A DNA stretch of 64,000 nt. Source: Afipia clevelandensis ATCC 49720. Lineage in GTDB: Bacteria; Pseudomonadota; Alphaproteobacteria; Rhizobiales; Xanthobacteraceae. This document shows positions 8,223 to 17,133 of this stretch, in pieces. How positions within the stretch are numbered: the first letter of the stretch is position 1; the number at the start of each line of letters is the position of its first letter. Under the pieces are notes generated by a model. That model saw nothing but the letters and a program-made list of their open reading frames with translations. It had not been told where the DNA came from and made no database searches. Position numbers and translations under genes: made by a program. Where the stretch lies: contig NZ_KB375281.1 of the NCBI RefSeq assembly GCF_000336555.1, positions 3,603,440-3,667,439 on the forward strand, written 5' to 3'.

Positions 8223-10133
8223 ATGACCGCCATTTCCAACAGCCGCTACGCCGAAATCCATGCGCGCTCATTGCGCGATCCGGAGGGATTCTGGGCCGAG
8301 GCCGCGCGCGAGATCGACTGGATCGAACCGGCGAAGAAAGTCTTCGATCCGTCCATGGGCCTTTATGGCCGCTGGTTCGCGGGGGGTGTGGTAAACACCT
8401 GCTACAACGCGCTGGATCGTCATGTCGCGGGCGGCCGCGCCAGCCAGCTTGCGCTGATTCATGACTCGCCGCTGACCAACACCGTTACGAAGTTCACTTA
8501 TGCGGAATTGCTGCACGAGGTGCAGACACTGGCCGCCGTGATGCAGGATTTCGGCGTGGTGAAGGGCGACCGCGTCATTCTTTATATGCCCATGGTGCCG
8601 CAGGCGATGGTGGCGATGCTGGCCTGCGCCCGCATCGGCGCCATTCACTCCGTGGTGTTCGGCGGCTTTGCAGCGAAGGAACTGGCCACCCGCATCGAGG
8701 ATGCCGAGCCGAAACTCATTCTCTCCGCAAGCTGCGGCTTGGAGCCGGGCCGCATCGTTCAATACAAGCCGCTGCTGGACGAGGCGATTAATCTCTCCAG
8801 CGTGAAGCCGCAGGCCTGCATCATCCTGCAGCGTCCGCAGCAGGCCTGCGATCTGATCAAGGGCCGCGATCACGACTGGGGCGAGCTGCGCGAGGCGGCG
8901 ATCAAGGCGAAGAAGCTTGCTGCCTGCGTGCCGGTGCTGGCGACCGATCCGCTGTACATTCTTTACACATCAGGCACGACCGGAAAGCCGAAGGGCGTGG
9001 TGCGCGACAATGGCGGGCACCTCGTCGCGCTGAAATGGTCCATGTTCAATCTCTATGGTGTGAAGCCGGGCGAGGTATGGTGGTGCGGCTCCGATATCGG
9101 CTGGGTGGTCGGTCACAGCTACATCATTTACGGACCGCTTTTTCATGGCGCGACCTCGATCATGTACGAGGGCAAGCCGGTCGGCACGCCCGACGCCGGC
9201 GCGTTCTGGCGCGTGATCTCGCAGCATGGCGCGGTGGCATTTTTCACAGCGCCCACTGCATTCCGCGCCATCAAGAAGGATGATCCGAACGGCGAGTTCA
9301 TTCGCAAGTATGACCTGACGAAATTCCGCACGCTGTTTCTCGCCGGCGAACGGGCCGATCCGCCAACGGTGGAGTGGGCCGAGCAGCAGTTGAAGGTGCC
9401 GGTGATCGATCACTGGTGGCAGACGGAAACCGGCTGGTGCATCGCCGGCAATCCGGTGGGGCTTGGGACATTGCCGGTCAAGCATGGCTCGCCGACAGTG
9501 CCGATGCCGGGCTATCAGGTGGACGTGGTCGATGAAGCAGCCAAGCCGCTGCCGCCGAACACCATGGGCTCCATCGTCATCAAGCTGCCGCTGCCGCCCG
9601 CCAACCTGCCGACGCTTTGGCAGCAGGACGAGCGCTGCAAGGAAGCGTACTTCACGGAATTCCCCGGCTACTACAAGACCTCCGACGCCGGCTACAAGGA
9701 TGAGGACGGCTATGTCTTCGTGATGGGCCGCACCGATGACATCATCAATGTCGCGGGCCATCGTCTCTCCACCGGCGGCATGGAGGAGGTGCTGGCCTCG
9801 CATCCGGATGTCGCCGAATGCGCGGTGCTCGGCATCAAGGACGCGGTGAAGGGCGAGGTGCCGTGCGGCTTCCTGGTGCTGAAGGCCGGTGTGACCCGGC
9901 CTGTGGCGGAGATCGAAAAGGAAATCGTCGCGCTGGTGCGCGAGAAGATCGGACCCGTGGCCGCGTTCAAGCTCGCGATCACCGTGGCGCGGCTGCCGAA
10001 GACGCGCTCCGGCAAGATCCTGCGCGGGACCATCAAGAAGATCGCCGACGGCGAGCCATGGACCATGCCCGCGACCATCGAGGACCCGATGGTGCTGGAG
10101 GAAATCAAGGCGGCCCTCAGCGGCCGGGCCTGA
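8223..10133 (+). CDS. prpE: Propionyl-CoA synthetase (acetyl-CoA synthetase-like)
   Basis: An AMP-forming acyl-CoA synthetase of 636 residues that activates propionate (probably also other short acids) to the CoA thioester in the cytoplasm. It carries the ATP motif YTSGTTGKPKGVVRDNGGH, the WWQTETGW block, the GRTDDIINVAGHRLSTGGMEE linker and the C-terminal catalytic lysine motif TRSGKILRGTIKKIADGE. The xxRDNGGH continuation and the NPVGLGTLPVKHGSP stretch fit PrpE better than Acs. The start is ATG 8223 (MTAISNSRYAE); an upstream in-frame ATG at 8172 falls inside a repeat. A small DUF6494 gene follows 14 bp downstream and is probably co-transcribed. Confidence 0.9.
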   Translation: MTAISNSRYAEIHARSLRDPEGFWAEAAREIDWIEPAKKVFDPSMGLYGRWFAGGVVNTCYNALDRHVAGGRASQLALIHDSPLTNTVTKFTYAELLHEVQTLAAVMQDFGVVKGDRVILYMPMVPQAMVAMLACARIGAIHSVVFGGFAAKELATRIEDAEPKLILSASCGLEPGRIVQYKPLLDEAINLSSVKPQACIILQRPQQACDLIKGRDHDWGELREAAIKAKKLAACVPVLATDPLYILYTSGTTGKPKGVVRDNGGHLVALKWSMFNLYGVKPGEVWWCGSDIGWVVGHSYIIYGPLFHGATSIMYEGKPVGTPDAGAFWRVISQHGAVAFFTAPTAFRAIKKDDPNGEFIRKYDLTKFRTLFLAGERADPPTVEWAEQQLKVPVIDHWWQTETGWCIAGNPVGLGTLPVKHGSPTVPMPGYQVDVVDEAAKPLPPNTMGSIVIKLPLPPANLPTLWQQDERCKEAYFTEFPGYYKTSDAGYKDEDGYVFVMGRTDDIINVAGHRLSTGGMEEVLASHPDVAECAVLGIKDAVKGEVPCGFLVLKAGVTRPVAEIEKEIVALVREKIGPVAAFKLAITVARLPKTRSGKILRGTIKKIADGEPWTMPATIEDPMVLEEIKAALSGRA

Positions 10134-10147
10134 CAGAGGAGACGACA

Positions 10148-10354
10148 ATGAACGAGGACGTCTTCAACACCAGCGTGCGCAAGTTTCTCAAGCAGGTCGG
10201 CGTGACCTCGCAGCGCCAGATCGAAAAGGCGGTGCGTGATGCGGTCGCTTCCGGCAAGCTGAAAGGTGGCGAAAAGCTGCCCGCCAAAATGGTGCTCACC
10301 ATCGACGGAGTTGCGCTATCTTTCACGGTCGATGGCGAAATCGAGCTTGGATAG
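10148..10354 (+). CDS. DUF6494 family small protein
   Basis: A 68-residue acidic/basic protein beginning MNEDVFNTSVRKFLKQVGVT. The conserved core is SQRQIEKAVRDAVASGKLKG, followed by a beta-rich tail ending TVDGEIELG. It matches the DUF6494 family of short proteobacterial proteins of unknown function. A GAGGAG ribosome-binding site lies just upstream, and the gene starts 14 bp after prpE. Small proteins of this kind often follow acyl-CoA synthetase genes; the functional link is not known. Confidence 0.75.
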   Translation: MNEDVFNTSVRKFLKQVGVTSQRQIEKAVRDAVASGKLKGGEKLPAKMVLTIDGVALSFTVDGEIELG

Positions 10355-10370
10355 GCTCAAGACCCAGCCA

Positions 10371-10498
10371 CGGTCGTCATCACCGGGCTTGACCCGGTGA
10401 TCCCGATTGGTTGAGTACGGTGCCAGCCCCATCGGGATGGCCGGACATAGGCAAGCGGAAGCGACGCCGTTCCTCGAACGGCTGTGCCTGGCCATGAC
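10371..10498. repeat. Dispersed palindromic repeat, family C-like
   Basis: Begins CGGTCGTCATCACCGGGC and ends near GTGCCTGGCCATGAC. It contains the CACCGGGCTTGACCCGGTG hairpin and a second arm (CCCGATTGG ... CCCATCGGGATGGCCGG) that folds back. It fills most of the gap between the DUF6494 gene and the lipoprotein gene. Confidence 0.6.
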
Positions 10499-10542
10499 AA
10501 AACCTGAAAGGCCCGCTGTGCTGCGGCTCCAAAGGACATCAG

Positions 10543-10821
10543 ATGAACGCATCAACTGCAAAATTTTCCAGCCTGCTTGCTTTCGCCGTTGCCGCGCTGT
10601 TGCTGTCGGCCTGCGCGCAATTCGAGCGCAACACCTCGCCGCAGGCCACCGTGGACGACGACGCCTATTGCCGCGCCAACGGAGGCGAGCCGGGATCGTC
10701 CGCCTATGTGGCCTGCCGCAAGGATCGCGACGTCCAGAGCAGCCGGGCGGCGGGCAGCAACTCGCGGATCGAGCGCTCTCACCGCAATCTGGCGGAAGAC
10801 ATGCTCAACAATCCGCGCTAA
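10543..10821 (+). CDS. Small putative lipoprotein
   Basis: A 92-residue protein with a lipoprotein signal (hydrophobic SLLAFAVAALLLSAC; lipobox LSAC with Cys at about residue 22), then a hydrophilic mature part with two more cysteines (DDDAYCRANGGEPGSSAYVACRKDRD). Similar short lipoproteins with the YxxCRKDRD tail are common in Bradyrhizobium relatives and are of unknown function. It is predicted to be membrane-anchored in the periplasm. The ATG at 10543 is supported by the signal peptide. Confidence 0.72.
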   Translation: MNASTAKFSSLLAFAVAALLLSACAQFERNTSPQATVDDDAYCRANGGEPGSSAYVACRKDRDVQSSRAAGSNSRIERSHRNLAEDMLNNPR

Positions 10822-10868
10822 GGCTATCGGAATGCGGCGCGGATGCCGTGTTCTGTGATGGATATGCG

Positions 10869-11081
10869 ATGGCGGTCAGGGACAGCAACGGCAACGAACT
10901 GAAGGACGGCGACACCGTCGTCGTCATCAAGGACCTGAAGGTCAAGGGTTCGTCCAGCGGACTGAAGCGCGGCACCGTGGTGAAGAACATCCGTCTCACC
11001 GGCAATGAGGACGAGATCGAAGGCCGCACCGACAAGATCAAGGGCCTCGTTCTGCGCACGGAATTTCTCAAGAAGGCGTAG
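10869..11081 (+). CDS. PhnA/YjdM C-terminal-like protein (alkylphosphonate utilisation family)
   Basis: A 70-residue protein beginning MAVRDSNGNELKDGDTVVVI with the family core KVKGSSSGLKRGTVVKNIRL and IEGRTDKIKGLVLRTEFLKK. This is the SH3-like C-terminal half of PhnA/YjdM. The usual N-terminal zinc-ribbon of about 40 residues is missing, and no in-frame candidate for it lies upstream. Short versions like this exist in alphaproteobacteria. Despite the family name, a phosphonate role is not established, and no phn genes are nearby. Confidence 0.78.
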   Translation: MAVRDSNGNELKDGDTVVVIKDLKVKGSSSGLKRGTVVKNIRLTGNEDEIEGRTDKIKGLVLRTEFLKKA

Positions 11082-11119
11082 CGGTCTTTACGCTCGCAGA
11101 TTTGAAGGCTGATGATCCC

Positions 11120-11791
11120 ATGAAACTTGCTGCACGGTACACCATCGGTCTCGTGGTCATGGTCCTTGCGACGATGGCGCCGGTGCTCGACTCCGCGCAG
11201 ACCGCGCCGGCACAGGGGCAAAGCACGGCCCCGGACATCCTGAGCAAGGATGCGGTGCTGCGCGATCCGGAGATTCCCGCGCTCGGCAATCCCAAGGGCG
11301 ACATCACCATTGTCGAGTTCTTCGATTACCAGTGCCCCTACTGCAAGAAAATCTCGCCGGTGCTGGATCAGGTGCTGAAGGACGACGGCAATGTGCGGCT
11401 GGTGCTGAAGGACTGGCCGATCCTCGGTGATCCGTCGGGCTATGCGGCCCGGCTTGTGCTGGCCACGAAGTATCAGAACAAGTATGAGGCCGCGCACCGC
11501 GCGCTGATCGTCAAGGTCGGCCGCCTCACCGAAGCTGTGATCGACGAGACGCTGGCGCAGGCCGGCGTCGATGTGACCAAAGCCAAGGCGGACCTCGCGG
11601 CGAACAAGGCGAAGATCGACGCGCTGCTCAAGCGTAACAGCGAGCAGGCGCAAGCGTTCGGCTTTCGCGGCACGCCTGTCTTCATTGTCGGGACGTTCCG
11701 CATTCCCGGCGGCCTGACGGCGGAGCAGTTCAAGCTCGCCATCGCCGATGCGCGGAAGGCGGCGAAGCAGGGCGGCGCAAAGGGGAAGTAG
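11120..11791 (+). CDS. DsbA-family thiol:disulfide oxidoreductase
   Basis: A periplasmic thioredoxin-fold oxidoreductase of 223 residues. A signal peptide (MKLAARYTIGLVVMVLATMA) is followed by a thioredoxin-like beta strand and the active site DYQCPYCKK (Cys72 and Cys75), and near the C-terminus by the cis-proline loop GTPVFIVG. It resembles the Com1/BdbD-like DsbA proteins of Rhizobiales that oxidise or isomerise exported protein disulfides. The start is ATG 11120; the upstream in-frame ATG at 11102 would put charged residues before the signal. A DsbD alpha-like protein gene lies 5 kb away. Confidence 0.88.
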   Translation: MKLAARYTIGLVVMVLATMAPVLDSAQTAPAQGQSTAPDILSKDAVLRDPEIPALGNPKGDITIVEFFDYQCPYCKKISPVLDQVLKDDGNVRLVLKDWPILGDPSGYAARLVLATKYQNKYEAAHRALIVKVGRLTEAVIDETLAQAGVDVTKAKADLAANKAKIDALLKRNSEQAQAFGFRGTPVFIVGTFRIPGGLTAEQFKLAIADARKAAKQGGAKGK

Positions 11792-11806
11792 ACCGGCTCA
11801 AGCCGT

Positions 11807-12049
11807 CTACTTGTCAAAACACTGGGCAACGTATTGCGCCAGGTCGCGCCGCGGGACTTTCGCGACCTTCGCGGCATTGTTGCATTCGATCAGCTTCATC
11901 TGTTCGGCGTGGCGCTTTTCGGCGGCCTCGCGGAACTCGGGCGCGACGGTTTTGGGATCGACGATTTTGTCGGCGTGCGCAGGCGCTCCGCTCAGGGTCG
12001 CTGCGGCCAGAAGGGCAAGAAAAAGGGGCGTGAAGCGATGGCGCATCAC
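11807..12049 (-). CDS. Small secreted protein of unknown function
   Basis: An 80-residue protein with a good signal peptide (RFTPLFLALLAAATLSGAPAHA, cleavage after AHA) and a short mature part with two cysteines (IECNNAAKVAKV and AQYVAQCFDK) that could form a disulfide. It is convergent with the DsbA-like gene, 16 bp apart. The family is not recognised; short di-cysteine secreted proteins of this type are frequent in Bradyrhizobiaceae. Confidence 0.6.
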   Translation of the reverse strand: MMRHRFTPLFLALLAAATLSGAPAHADKIVDPKTVAPEFREAAEKRHAEQMKLIECNNAAKVAKVPRRDLAQYVAQCFDK

Positions 12050-12110
12050 ACCCCTTTACCATTGATCTGTGGATCAGGCTACGCGCCGTCCGGCGCATCC
12101 TCCAAAATGG

Positions 12111-12812
12111 TTATTCGTCCTCGGCCTTCTTGCCGCCGATGGTCTTGAGCTTGGCGAACACCGCGTCCACCTCGAGATCGTCGCGCTGCTTGTCGGAGGC
12201 CGGCGAGCGCTCGTGCTCCTCCTCCTTGCGGGTGGTTTCCGAGGCCGGGAGCAGGGTGGCGCCGCCATACTGCTGGGCTGCCGGCTTTTCCTTGGCCGCG
12301 CGCTGCACCTCAAAATCAAGCTCGATCTGGGAGCAGAGGCCGAGGGTGACCGGGTCCATCGGGGTCAGGCCGGCGGCGTTCCAGTGGGTGCGCTCGCGGA
12401 CGCTGGCGATAGTGGTCTTGGTGGTGCCGACCAGACGCATGATCTGGCTGTCCTTCAACTCGGGATGGTTGCGGACCAGCCACAGGATCGCGCTCGGGCG
12501 CTCGTGGCGGCGCGAAACCGGGGTGTAGCGCGGGCCCTTTTTCTTCTTCGCTTCCGGCAGGATCACCTTGGATTCGCCGAGTTTGAGGCGATAGTCCGGA
12601 TCGGCTTCGCCCTTTTCGATTTCCTCGCGGGTCAACTGGCCGGTGGAGATGGGGTCCATGCCCTTGATGCCCTGCGCGGCGTCGCCGTCGGCAATCGCGC
12701 GGATTTCGAGCGGGTGCATCTTGGTGAATTCGGCCACCTGATCGAAGGTCAGGGCGGTATTATCGACCAGCCAAACGGCCGTCGCCTTCGGCATCAGCGG
12801 TGCATTGCTCAT
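12111..12812 (-). CDS. trcR: TrcR, DUF1013 family cell-cycle transcriptional regulator
   Basis: A 233-residue protein starting MSNAPLMPKATAVWLVDNTA, matching the DUF1013 family, annotated in alphaproteobacteria as the cell-cycle transcriptional regulator TrcR. The conserved N-terminal half contains LTFDQVAEFTKMHPLEIRAIADG, which has a helix-turn-helix look (described here across two parts: LTFDQVAEF and MHPLEIRAI). A second helical block follows at RHERPSAILWLVRNHPELKD and QIMRLVGTTKTTIASVRERT. The C-terminus is charged and probably disordered. The start is ATG 12812; the in-frame upstream ATG at 12842 overlaps the leader. A consensus-like promoter precedes it (12895-12924). Confidence 0.85.
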   Translation of the reverse strand: MSNAPLMPKATAVWLVDNTALTFDQVAEFTKMHPLEIRAIADGDAAQGIKGMDPISTGQLTREEIEKGEADPDYRLKLGESKVILPEAKKKKGPRYTPVSRRHERPSAILWLVRNHPELKDSQIMRLVGTTKTTIASVRERTHWNAAGLTPMDPVTLGLCSQIELDFEVQRAAKEKPAAQQYGGATLLPASETTRKEEEHERSPASDKQRDDLEVDAVFAKLKTIGGKKAEDE

Positions 12813-12894
12813 GGCAAATCTCCTTTGCGCTTCGCCCGCCAATTTTTTGAGGGGTAAAGCCGTCTGGTCATCGGTGATGACGGGAATTCGTCCC

Positions 12895-12924
12895 TATATA
12901 GTCCGCGGAGGGCGGGCCGTGCAA
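12895..12924 (-). promoter_or_regulatory. Predicted sigma-70-type promoter of trcR
   Basis: On the minus strand, TTGCAC and TATATA are separated by 18 bp, placing the transcription start about 75 nt upstream of the trcR ATG. The hexamers are near consensus. Seen by eye only. Confidence 0.45.
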
Positions 12925-13009
12925 TGGTTTGGATCGCCCTTGACAGAACCGGGATGGCGGCCCCAAGTCCTTTCCCGAAGCTCCCAAAACGCTTGATTCC
13001 GGCTGAAAA

Positions 13010-13984
13010 ATGACCCCTGACGCTCAAAAACCGCAGCTCTCCGTCGTGCTTTGTTCCCCCCGGGGCTTTTGTGCCGGTGTGGTGCGGGCTATCGACACGG
13101 TGGAACGCGCCCTGAAGCTCTATGGCGCCCCGGTCTATGTCCGTCACGAAATCGTGCATAACCGCTATGTGGTGGAAAGCCTGCGCGAAAAAGGGGCCAT
13201 TTTCGTCGCGGAACTCAATGAAATTCCGGAAACCGACGCGCCGGTGGTGTTTTCCGCCCATGGCGTGCCCAAGGCCATTCCGGCCGAGGCCGACAAGCGC
13301 AATTTCTTCACCCTGGACGCGACCTGCCCGCTGGTGACCAAGGTTCACCGCGAGGCGGCGATCCACTTCAAGCGCGGCCGCGAAATCATCCTGATCGGTC
13401 ATGCGGGTCATCCCGAAGTGGTCGGCACCCTCGGCCAGTTGCCGAAGGGCGCGGTGGTGCTGATCGAGACCATGGACGCGGCGCGGACCTTCCAGCCGAA
13501 GGACGCCTCCAAGCTCGCCTTTGTCACCCAGACCACGCTGTCAATCGACGACACCAAGGAAATCGTCGCGGTGCTCAAGGAGCGCTTCCCGGATATCGAC
13601 GGGCCGCACAAGGAAGACATCTGCTACGCCACCACCAACCGCCAGCTCGCGGTGAAGAAGGTCGCGCCGCAGGTCGAAGCCATGATCGTGGTCGGCTCGC
13701 CGAATTCGTCGAACTCGCAGCGCCTGCGCGAAGTCGCCGAGCGCGAAGGCTGCAAGGTCTCCGTGCTGGTGCAGCGCGCCTCCGAACTCGACTGGTCGAA
13801 GTTCAAGGGCATCACGTCGCTCGGCATCACGGCGGGCGCGTCCGCGCCGGAAGTGATCGTCGAGGAAATCATGGATGCGTTCGCGGCCCACTATCATCTG
13901 AAGGTCGAAACAGTGTCGGCTGCGATGGAAAACGAATTCTTCCCGCTGCCGCGTCCGCTGCGGAGCGATGCGGCTGCGGAGTAA
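13010..13984 (+). CDS. ispH: 4-hydroxy-3-methylbut-2-enyl diphosphate reductase (IspH)
   Basis: The last enzyme of the MEP isoprenoid pathway, reducing HMBPP to IPP and DMAPP with a [4Fe-4S] cluster. It has 324 residues, the normal length. The three cluster cysteines are visible: Cys21 in [14 protein letters not shown], Cys106 in [11 protein letters not shown] and Cys205 in [11 protein letters not shown]. The substrate-binding [10 protein letters not shown] (His and Glu136), TQTTLS and NSSNSQRL motifs are intact. It is the first gene of an ispH-thrB-rnhA arrangement conserved in Rhizobiales. It is divergent from trcR across about 200 bp. Confidence 0.97.
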   Translation: MTPDAQKPQLSVVLCSPRGFCAGVVRAIDTVERALKLYGAPVYVRHEIVHNRYVVESLREKGAIFVAELNEIPETDAPVVFSAHGVPKAIPAEADKRNFFTLDATCPLVTKVHREAAIHFKRGREIILIGHAGHPEVVGTLGQLPKGAVVLIETMDAARTFQPKDASKLAFVTQTTLSIDDTKEIVAVLKERFPDIDGPHKEDICYATTNRQLAVKKVAPQVEAMIVVGSPNSSNSQRLREVAEREGCKVSVLVQRASELDWSKFKGITSLGITAGASAPEVIVEEIMDAFAAHYHLKVETVSAAMENEFFPLPRPLRSDAAAE

Positions 13985-14067
13985 TCGGCAGGGCGGAAGT
14001 TCTGTCGTTTTGTCCCGGATTCGTCTAGAAGTCTCCAATCCTGAACCTAGCGGAATCGAGACACCAG

Positions 14068-15048
14068 ATGGCGGTTTACACCGACGTCACCGCCGAAGAG
14101 CTTGCGGATTTTTTAAACCCCTACGGGATCGGTGAATTGCTCTCCTACAAGGGCATTGCCGAAGGCGTGGAGAACTCCAACTATCTGGTTCACACCAGCG
14201 GCGGCTCCTACATCCTGACGCTGTACGAAAAGCGCGTCGCGAAAAACGACCTGCCGTTCTTTCTCGGATTGATGGGCCATCTGGCGTCCCACAACATCAC
14301 CTGTCCGCAGCCGGTGTTGAACAAGAGCGGCGAGGCGCTGGGCACGCTGGCCGGTCGTCCGGCCGCGATCATCACCTTCCTTGAAGGCATGTGGCCGCGC
14401 CGCCCGAGTGCGACGCATTGCGCGGGCGTCGGCGCGGCGCTGGCGAAAATGCATCTGGCTGGCGCCGATTTCAATATGTCGCGGCCCAATGCATTGTCGG
14501 TGAAAGGCTGGCGGCCGCTGTTCGATCAGGCCGCAGACCGCGCCAACGATGTCCATCATGGCTTGCGCGCGCTGCTTGGCACCGAACTCGATCATCTCGA
14601 ACAGCATTGGCCGAGCGATCTGCCGAAAGGCGTGATCCATGCTGACTTGTTTCCTGACAACGTGTTCTTTCTCGGCGACAAGCTGTCGGGACTGATCGAC
14701 TTCTATTTCGCCTGCAACGACATGCTCGCCTATGACGTCGCGATCTGTCTCAACGCCTGGTGCTTCGAGATCGATCATTCCTTCAATGTCACCAAGGCGC
14801 GCGCGTTCCTCAATGCCTATAACCGCGAGCGCAAGTTGACCGCCGCCGAACAGGACGCGCTGCCGCTGCTGGCGCGGGGCGCTGCGATGCGCTTCCTGCT
14901 GACTCGGCTGGTGGACTGGCTCAACGTCCCGCCCGGCGCGCTGGTGAAGCCGAAGGACCCGCTCGAATATGTCCGCAAGCTGCGCTTTCATCAGGGCGTG
15001 AAGAGCATGAGCGATTACGGCGTCGAACAGTCCGGGTTCGTGGCGTGA
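14068..15048 (+). CDS. thrB: Homoserine kinase, ThrB2 / aminoglycoside phosphotransferase-fold type
   Basis: Phosphorylates homoserine to O-phosphohomoserine for threonine synthesis; cytoplasmic; 326 residues. It belongs to the kinase-fold (APH/choline kinase-like) homoserine kinases of alphaproteobacteria, not to the GHMP ThrB. The N-terminus [20 protein letters not shown] is typical. The catalytic loop HADLFPDN is at residues 191-198, and the metal-binding Asp is at 211 (GLIDFYF). It follows ispH by 83 bp and overlaps rnhA by 4 bp, implying translational coupling. Confidence 0.95.
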   Translation: MAVYTDVTAEELADFLNPYGIGELLSYKGIAEGVENSNYLVHTSGGSYILTLYEKRVAKNDLPFFLGLMGHLASHNITCPQPVLNKSGEALGTLAGRPAAIITFLEGMWPRRPSATHCAGVGAALAKMHLAGADFNMSRPNALSVKGWRPLFDQAADRANDVHHGLRALLGTELDHLEQHWPSDLPKGVIHADLFPDNVFFLGDKLSGLIDFYFACNDMLAYDVAICLNAWCFEIDHSFNVTKARAFLNAYNRERKLTAAEQDALPLLARGAAMRFLLTRLVDWLNVPPGALVKPKDPLEYVRKLRFHQGVKSMSDYGVEQSGFVA

Positions 15049-15494
15049 GCGGCGCAAAACTTCCGCATGTGACGATCTTCACCGACGGCGCCTGCTCCAG
15101 AAATCCGGGGCCGGGCGGCTGGGGCGCGATCCTGCGCTTCGGCGATGTCGAGAAGGAATTGAAGGGCGGCGAAAATCCCTCGACCAACAACCGCATGGAA
15201 TTGATGGCGGCGATCTCGGCGCTTGAAGCCCTGAAGAAGCCGGCGCTGGTCGATCTTACCACCGACAGCCAGTATGTCCGTCAGGGCATCACGCAGTGGA
15301 TTCACAACTGGAAGCGCAACGGCTGGAAGACAGCCGACAAGAAGCCGGTGAAGAATGCCGATCTGTGGCAGCGGCTCGATGCGGCGCTGAAAGAACACGA
15401 CGTGCGCTGGCACTGGATCAAGGGCCATGCCGGCCATGCCGAGAACGAGCGCGCCGATCAACTGGCGCGCGACGGGCTGGCGGAGAATCGCTGA
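15045..15494 (+). CDS. rnhA: Ribonuclease HI
   Basis: Degrades the RNA strand of RNA:DNA hybrids (R-loops, primers); 149 residues. The DEDD catalytic set is complete: Asp14 in [12 protein letters not shown], Glu52 in NNRMELMAA, Asp74 in TTDSQYV and Asp138 in NERADQLA. The basic handle with several Trp ([11 protein letters not shown]) is present, as in the E. coli enzyme. It starts with GTG inside the thrB stop (GTGA overlap), so it depends on thrB translation. Confidence 0.97.
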   Translation: MSGAKLPHVTIFTDGACSRNPGPGGWGAILRFGDVEKELKGGENPSTNNRMELMAAISALEALKKPALVDLTTDSQYVRQGITQWIHNWKRNGWKTADKKPVKNADLWQRLDAALKEHDVRWHWIKGHAGHAENERADQLARDGLAENR

Positions 15495-15532
15495 AGGCTA
15501 GCCACTCAGCGGTGTGTCTATTTTTTCTTTGC

Positions 15533-15636
15533 GTTGTCCCCGCGAAAGCGGGGACCCATAATCACCGATGGTTATTGAAGCAAAGACGCTAACAGCCTGC
15601 TTAGGGAGTATGGGTCCCCGCTTTCGCGGGGACGAC
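15533..15636. repeat. Dispersed palindromic repeat, family B
   Basis: The arms GTCCCCGCGAAAGCGGGGAC and its complement GTCCCCGCTTTCGCGGGGAC enclose about 60 nt that includes TTAGGGAGTATGGG. Each arm is itself a hairpin. A second copy is at 23338-23455. The element sits between the convergent rnhA and peroxiredoxin genes. Confidence 0.75.
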
Positions 15637-15674
15637 ATCTCGTATGTTTCGGCTCTCTCAGAGAGACATTTGCC

Positions 15675-16160
15675 TCAAAGCTGCGACAGCAGCGTGTCGC
15701 CGCCGGATACTTCGACCTTGCCGGGGTTCGCTTCAAGATTGAGAATCTTCACCGTGCCGTCGTCCACCAGCATTGAGTAACGCTTGGAGCGGATGCCGAG
15801 GCCGTTGCCGGAAGCGTCGAGCTCCATGCCGATCGCCTTTGCGAATTCGGCATTGCCGTCGGCGAGAAACACGCCTTCATCGCGCTGGTCGGTGTCGCGC
15901 TTCCAGGCATTCATCACGAACGCATCGTTGACCGAGACGATGGCGATGGTGTCGACGCCCTTGTCCTTAAGTGCGTAGGCGTTCAGGAAAATGCTGGGCA
16001 TGTGCATCTTGTGGCAGGTGCCGGTATAGGCGCCGGGCACCGCGAACAGCGCGACCTTCTTGCCCTTGAAAATATCGTCGGTGGTTTTGACCTGCGGGCC
16101 TTCCGCGGTCATGACGCGAAACTTGGACTCGGGCAGCTTGTCGCCAACTTTGATGGTCAT
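15675..16160 (-). CDS. Peroxiredoxin, Prx5 type, single cysteine
   Basis: A thiol peroxidase of the Prx5 group, 161 residues, starting MTIKVGDKLPESKFRVM. It reduces hydrogen peroxide and alkyl hydroperoxides. The peroxidatic site is PGAYTGTCHKMHMPS with Cys49 and the conserved T-x-x-C. Cys49 is the only cysteine in the protein, so it must be a 1-Cys enzyme recycled by an external thiol such as glutathione or glutaredoxin. The start is ATG 16160; the open frame continues upstream, but that stretch has no family similarity. Confidence 0.9.
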   Translation of the reverse strand: MTIKVGDKLPESKFRVMTAEGPQVKTTDDIFKGKKVALFAVPGAYTGTCHKMHMPSIFLNAYALKDKGVDTIAIVSVNDAFVMNAWKRDTDQRDEGVFLADGNAEFAKAIGMELDASGNGLGIRSKRYSMLVDDGTVKILNLEANPGKVEVSGGDTLLSQL

Positions 16161-16272
16161 CGGGTCTCTCCGTGGGATCGATGCGCTGTCATAGCGCGGT
16201 TTCTCCGAAGGGGGGAGCACGTTTTGCGGATGGGAGCCGCGTGTATTGCTTGCTGCGGTGCGATCCCGAGGC

Positions 16273-17133
16273 TTATGGCAGCTTGGCGTTGACCTCGTAT
16301 GCGCTGCCCGATCCGGCAACCGTCAGCTTCAGCGCGGCGCCGTCGGCGCTCGCGCCGGGCGGCAAGCCATCGAGTTCAAACGTGAAGTGCTGGAGGCCCG
16401 GCTCGCGTTTGACAAGCTTCGGCACCGGCAAAGCCCAGTCCGGCGTCGGGCCTTCGACAAAAAGCTGGACGTCTCTTTCTTTCTCTTTTCCAGCGGACGC
16501 CTTGTCGTCCTGCAGGGCGACATCGACATGCACCACATTGCCCTCGCGACGGACATCGCGAACGGAAACCGGTGCGGTGTCGCCGATTTTTGCAGGTTTC
16601 GGCACGGTGTCGAGCGCGGCGGAAATCGCGCCGTCTTCGGTCGAGGCCACGCTGACAAAGGCAAGCTCGGCCTGCGCCTCGACCGGGATGCAGAGTTTTT
16701 CGCACACTGCGTAACTGATCGCGGCGCGCAGCGTCACCGGCTTGTCAGGACTCTTTGCGATGATCCGCAGCGGCAGCGTCACCTGGTTCTTGTAGCCGAA
16801 CGAGATGCCGCCGGCGCCGTCGGGGAATTTCGTTGGCAGGGGCCAGAGAATTTTGACGGTTTCGACGTTGTCGGATTTGGTGAAATCGATGCGCGGCGGC
16901 ACGCCGGAATCTCCCGGTGTGCGCCAGTAGGTCTTCCAGCCGGGCTGCAACTGGAAGCCGATGCCGCCGAGCAGCACGTTGCCGCTGCGTGAACCTGCTA
17001 TCAGGCGCACCGAGGAGTATGTGTCCTTGATCCACGGCGATGCGTCCTGCGCGTTCGCGCGCAGCGGCGCAAGGCAGGCGAAGGTCGCAAGGGCTGCGGT
17101 GGAAGCCGCGCGAACGGGAACTATCAGTGTCAT
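16273..17133 (-). CDS. DsbD alpha-like (disulfide bond corrector) periplasmic protein
   Basis: A 286-residue exported protein with a signal peptide (ending APLRANAQD) and a single domain similar to the N-terminal periplasmic domain of DsbD/ScsB. The YSSVRLIAGSR start, GFQLQPGWKTYWRTPGDSGVPP and the conserved cysteine pair AVCEKLCIPVEA are visible. In DsbD this domain passes electrons from the membrane domain to DsbC-type partners. No membrane or thioredoxin domain is fused here, so it is a stand-alone alpha domain, a form common in Bradyrhizobiaceae. It lies 112 bp upstream of the peroxiredoxin gene on the same strand. Confidence 0.82.
   Translation of the reverse strand: MTLIVPVRAASTAALATFACLAPLRANAQDASPWIKDTYSSVRLIAGSRSGNVLLGGIGFQLQPGWKTYWRTPGDSGVPPRIDFTKSDNVETVKILWPLPTKFPDGAGGISFGYKNQVTLPLRIIAKSPDKPVTLRAAISYAVCEKLCIPVEAQAELAFVSVASTEDGAISAALDTVPKPAKIGDTAPVSVRDVRREGNVVHVDVALQDDKASAGKEKERDVQLFVEGPTPDWALPVPKLVKREPGLQHFTFELDGLPPGASADGAALKLTVAGSGSAYEVNAKLP

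Noticed and set aside
8970..10148. 392-codon minus-strand frame
   Set aside because: It is antisense to prpE with shadow-type composition (His/Arg/Gly-rich) and no family resemblance.
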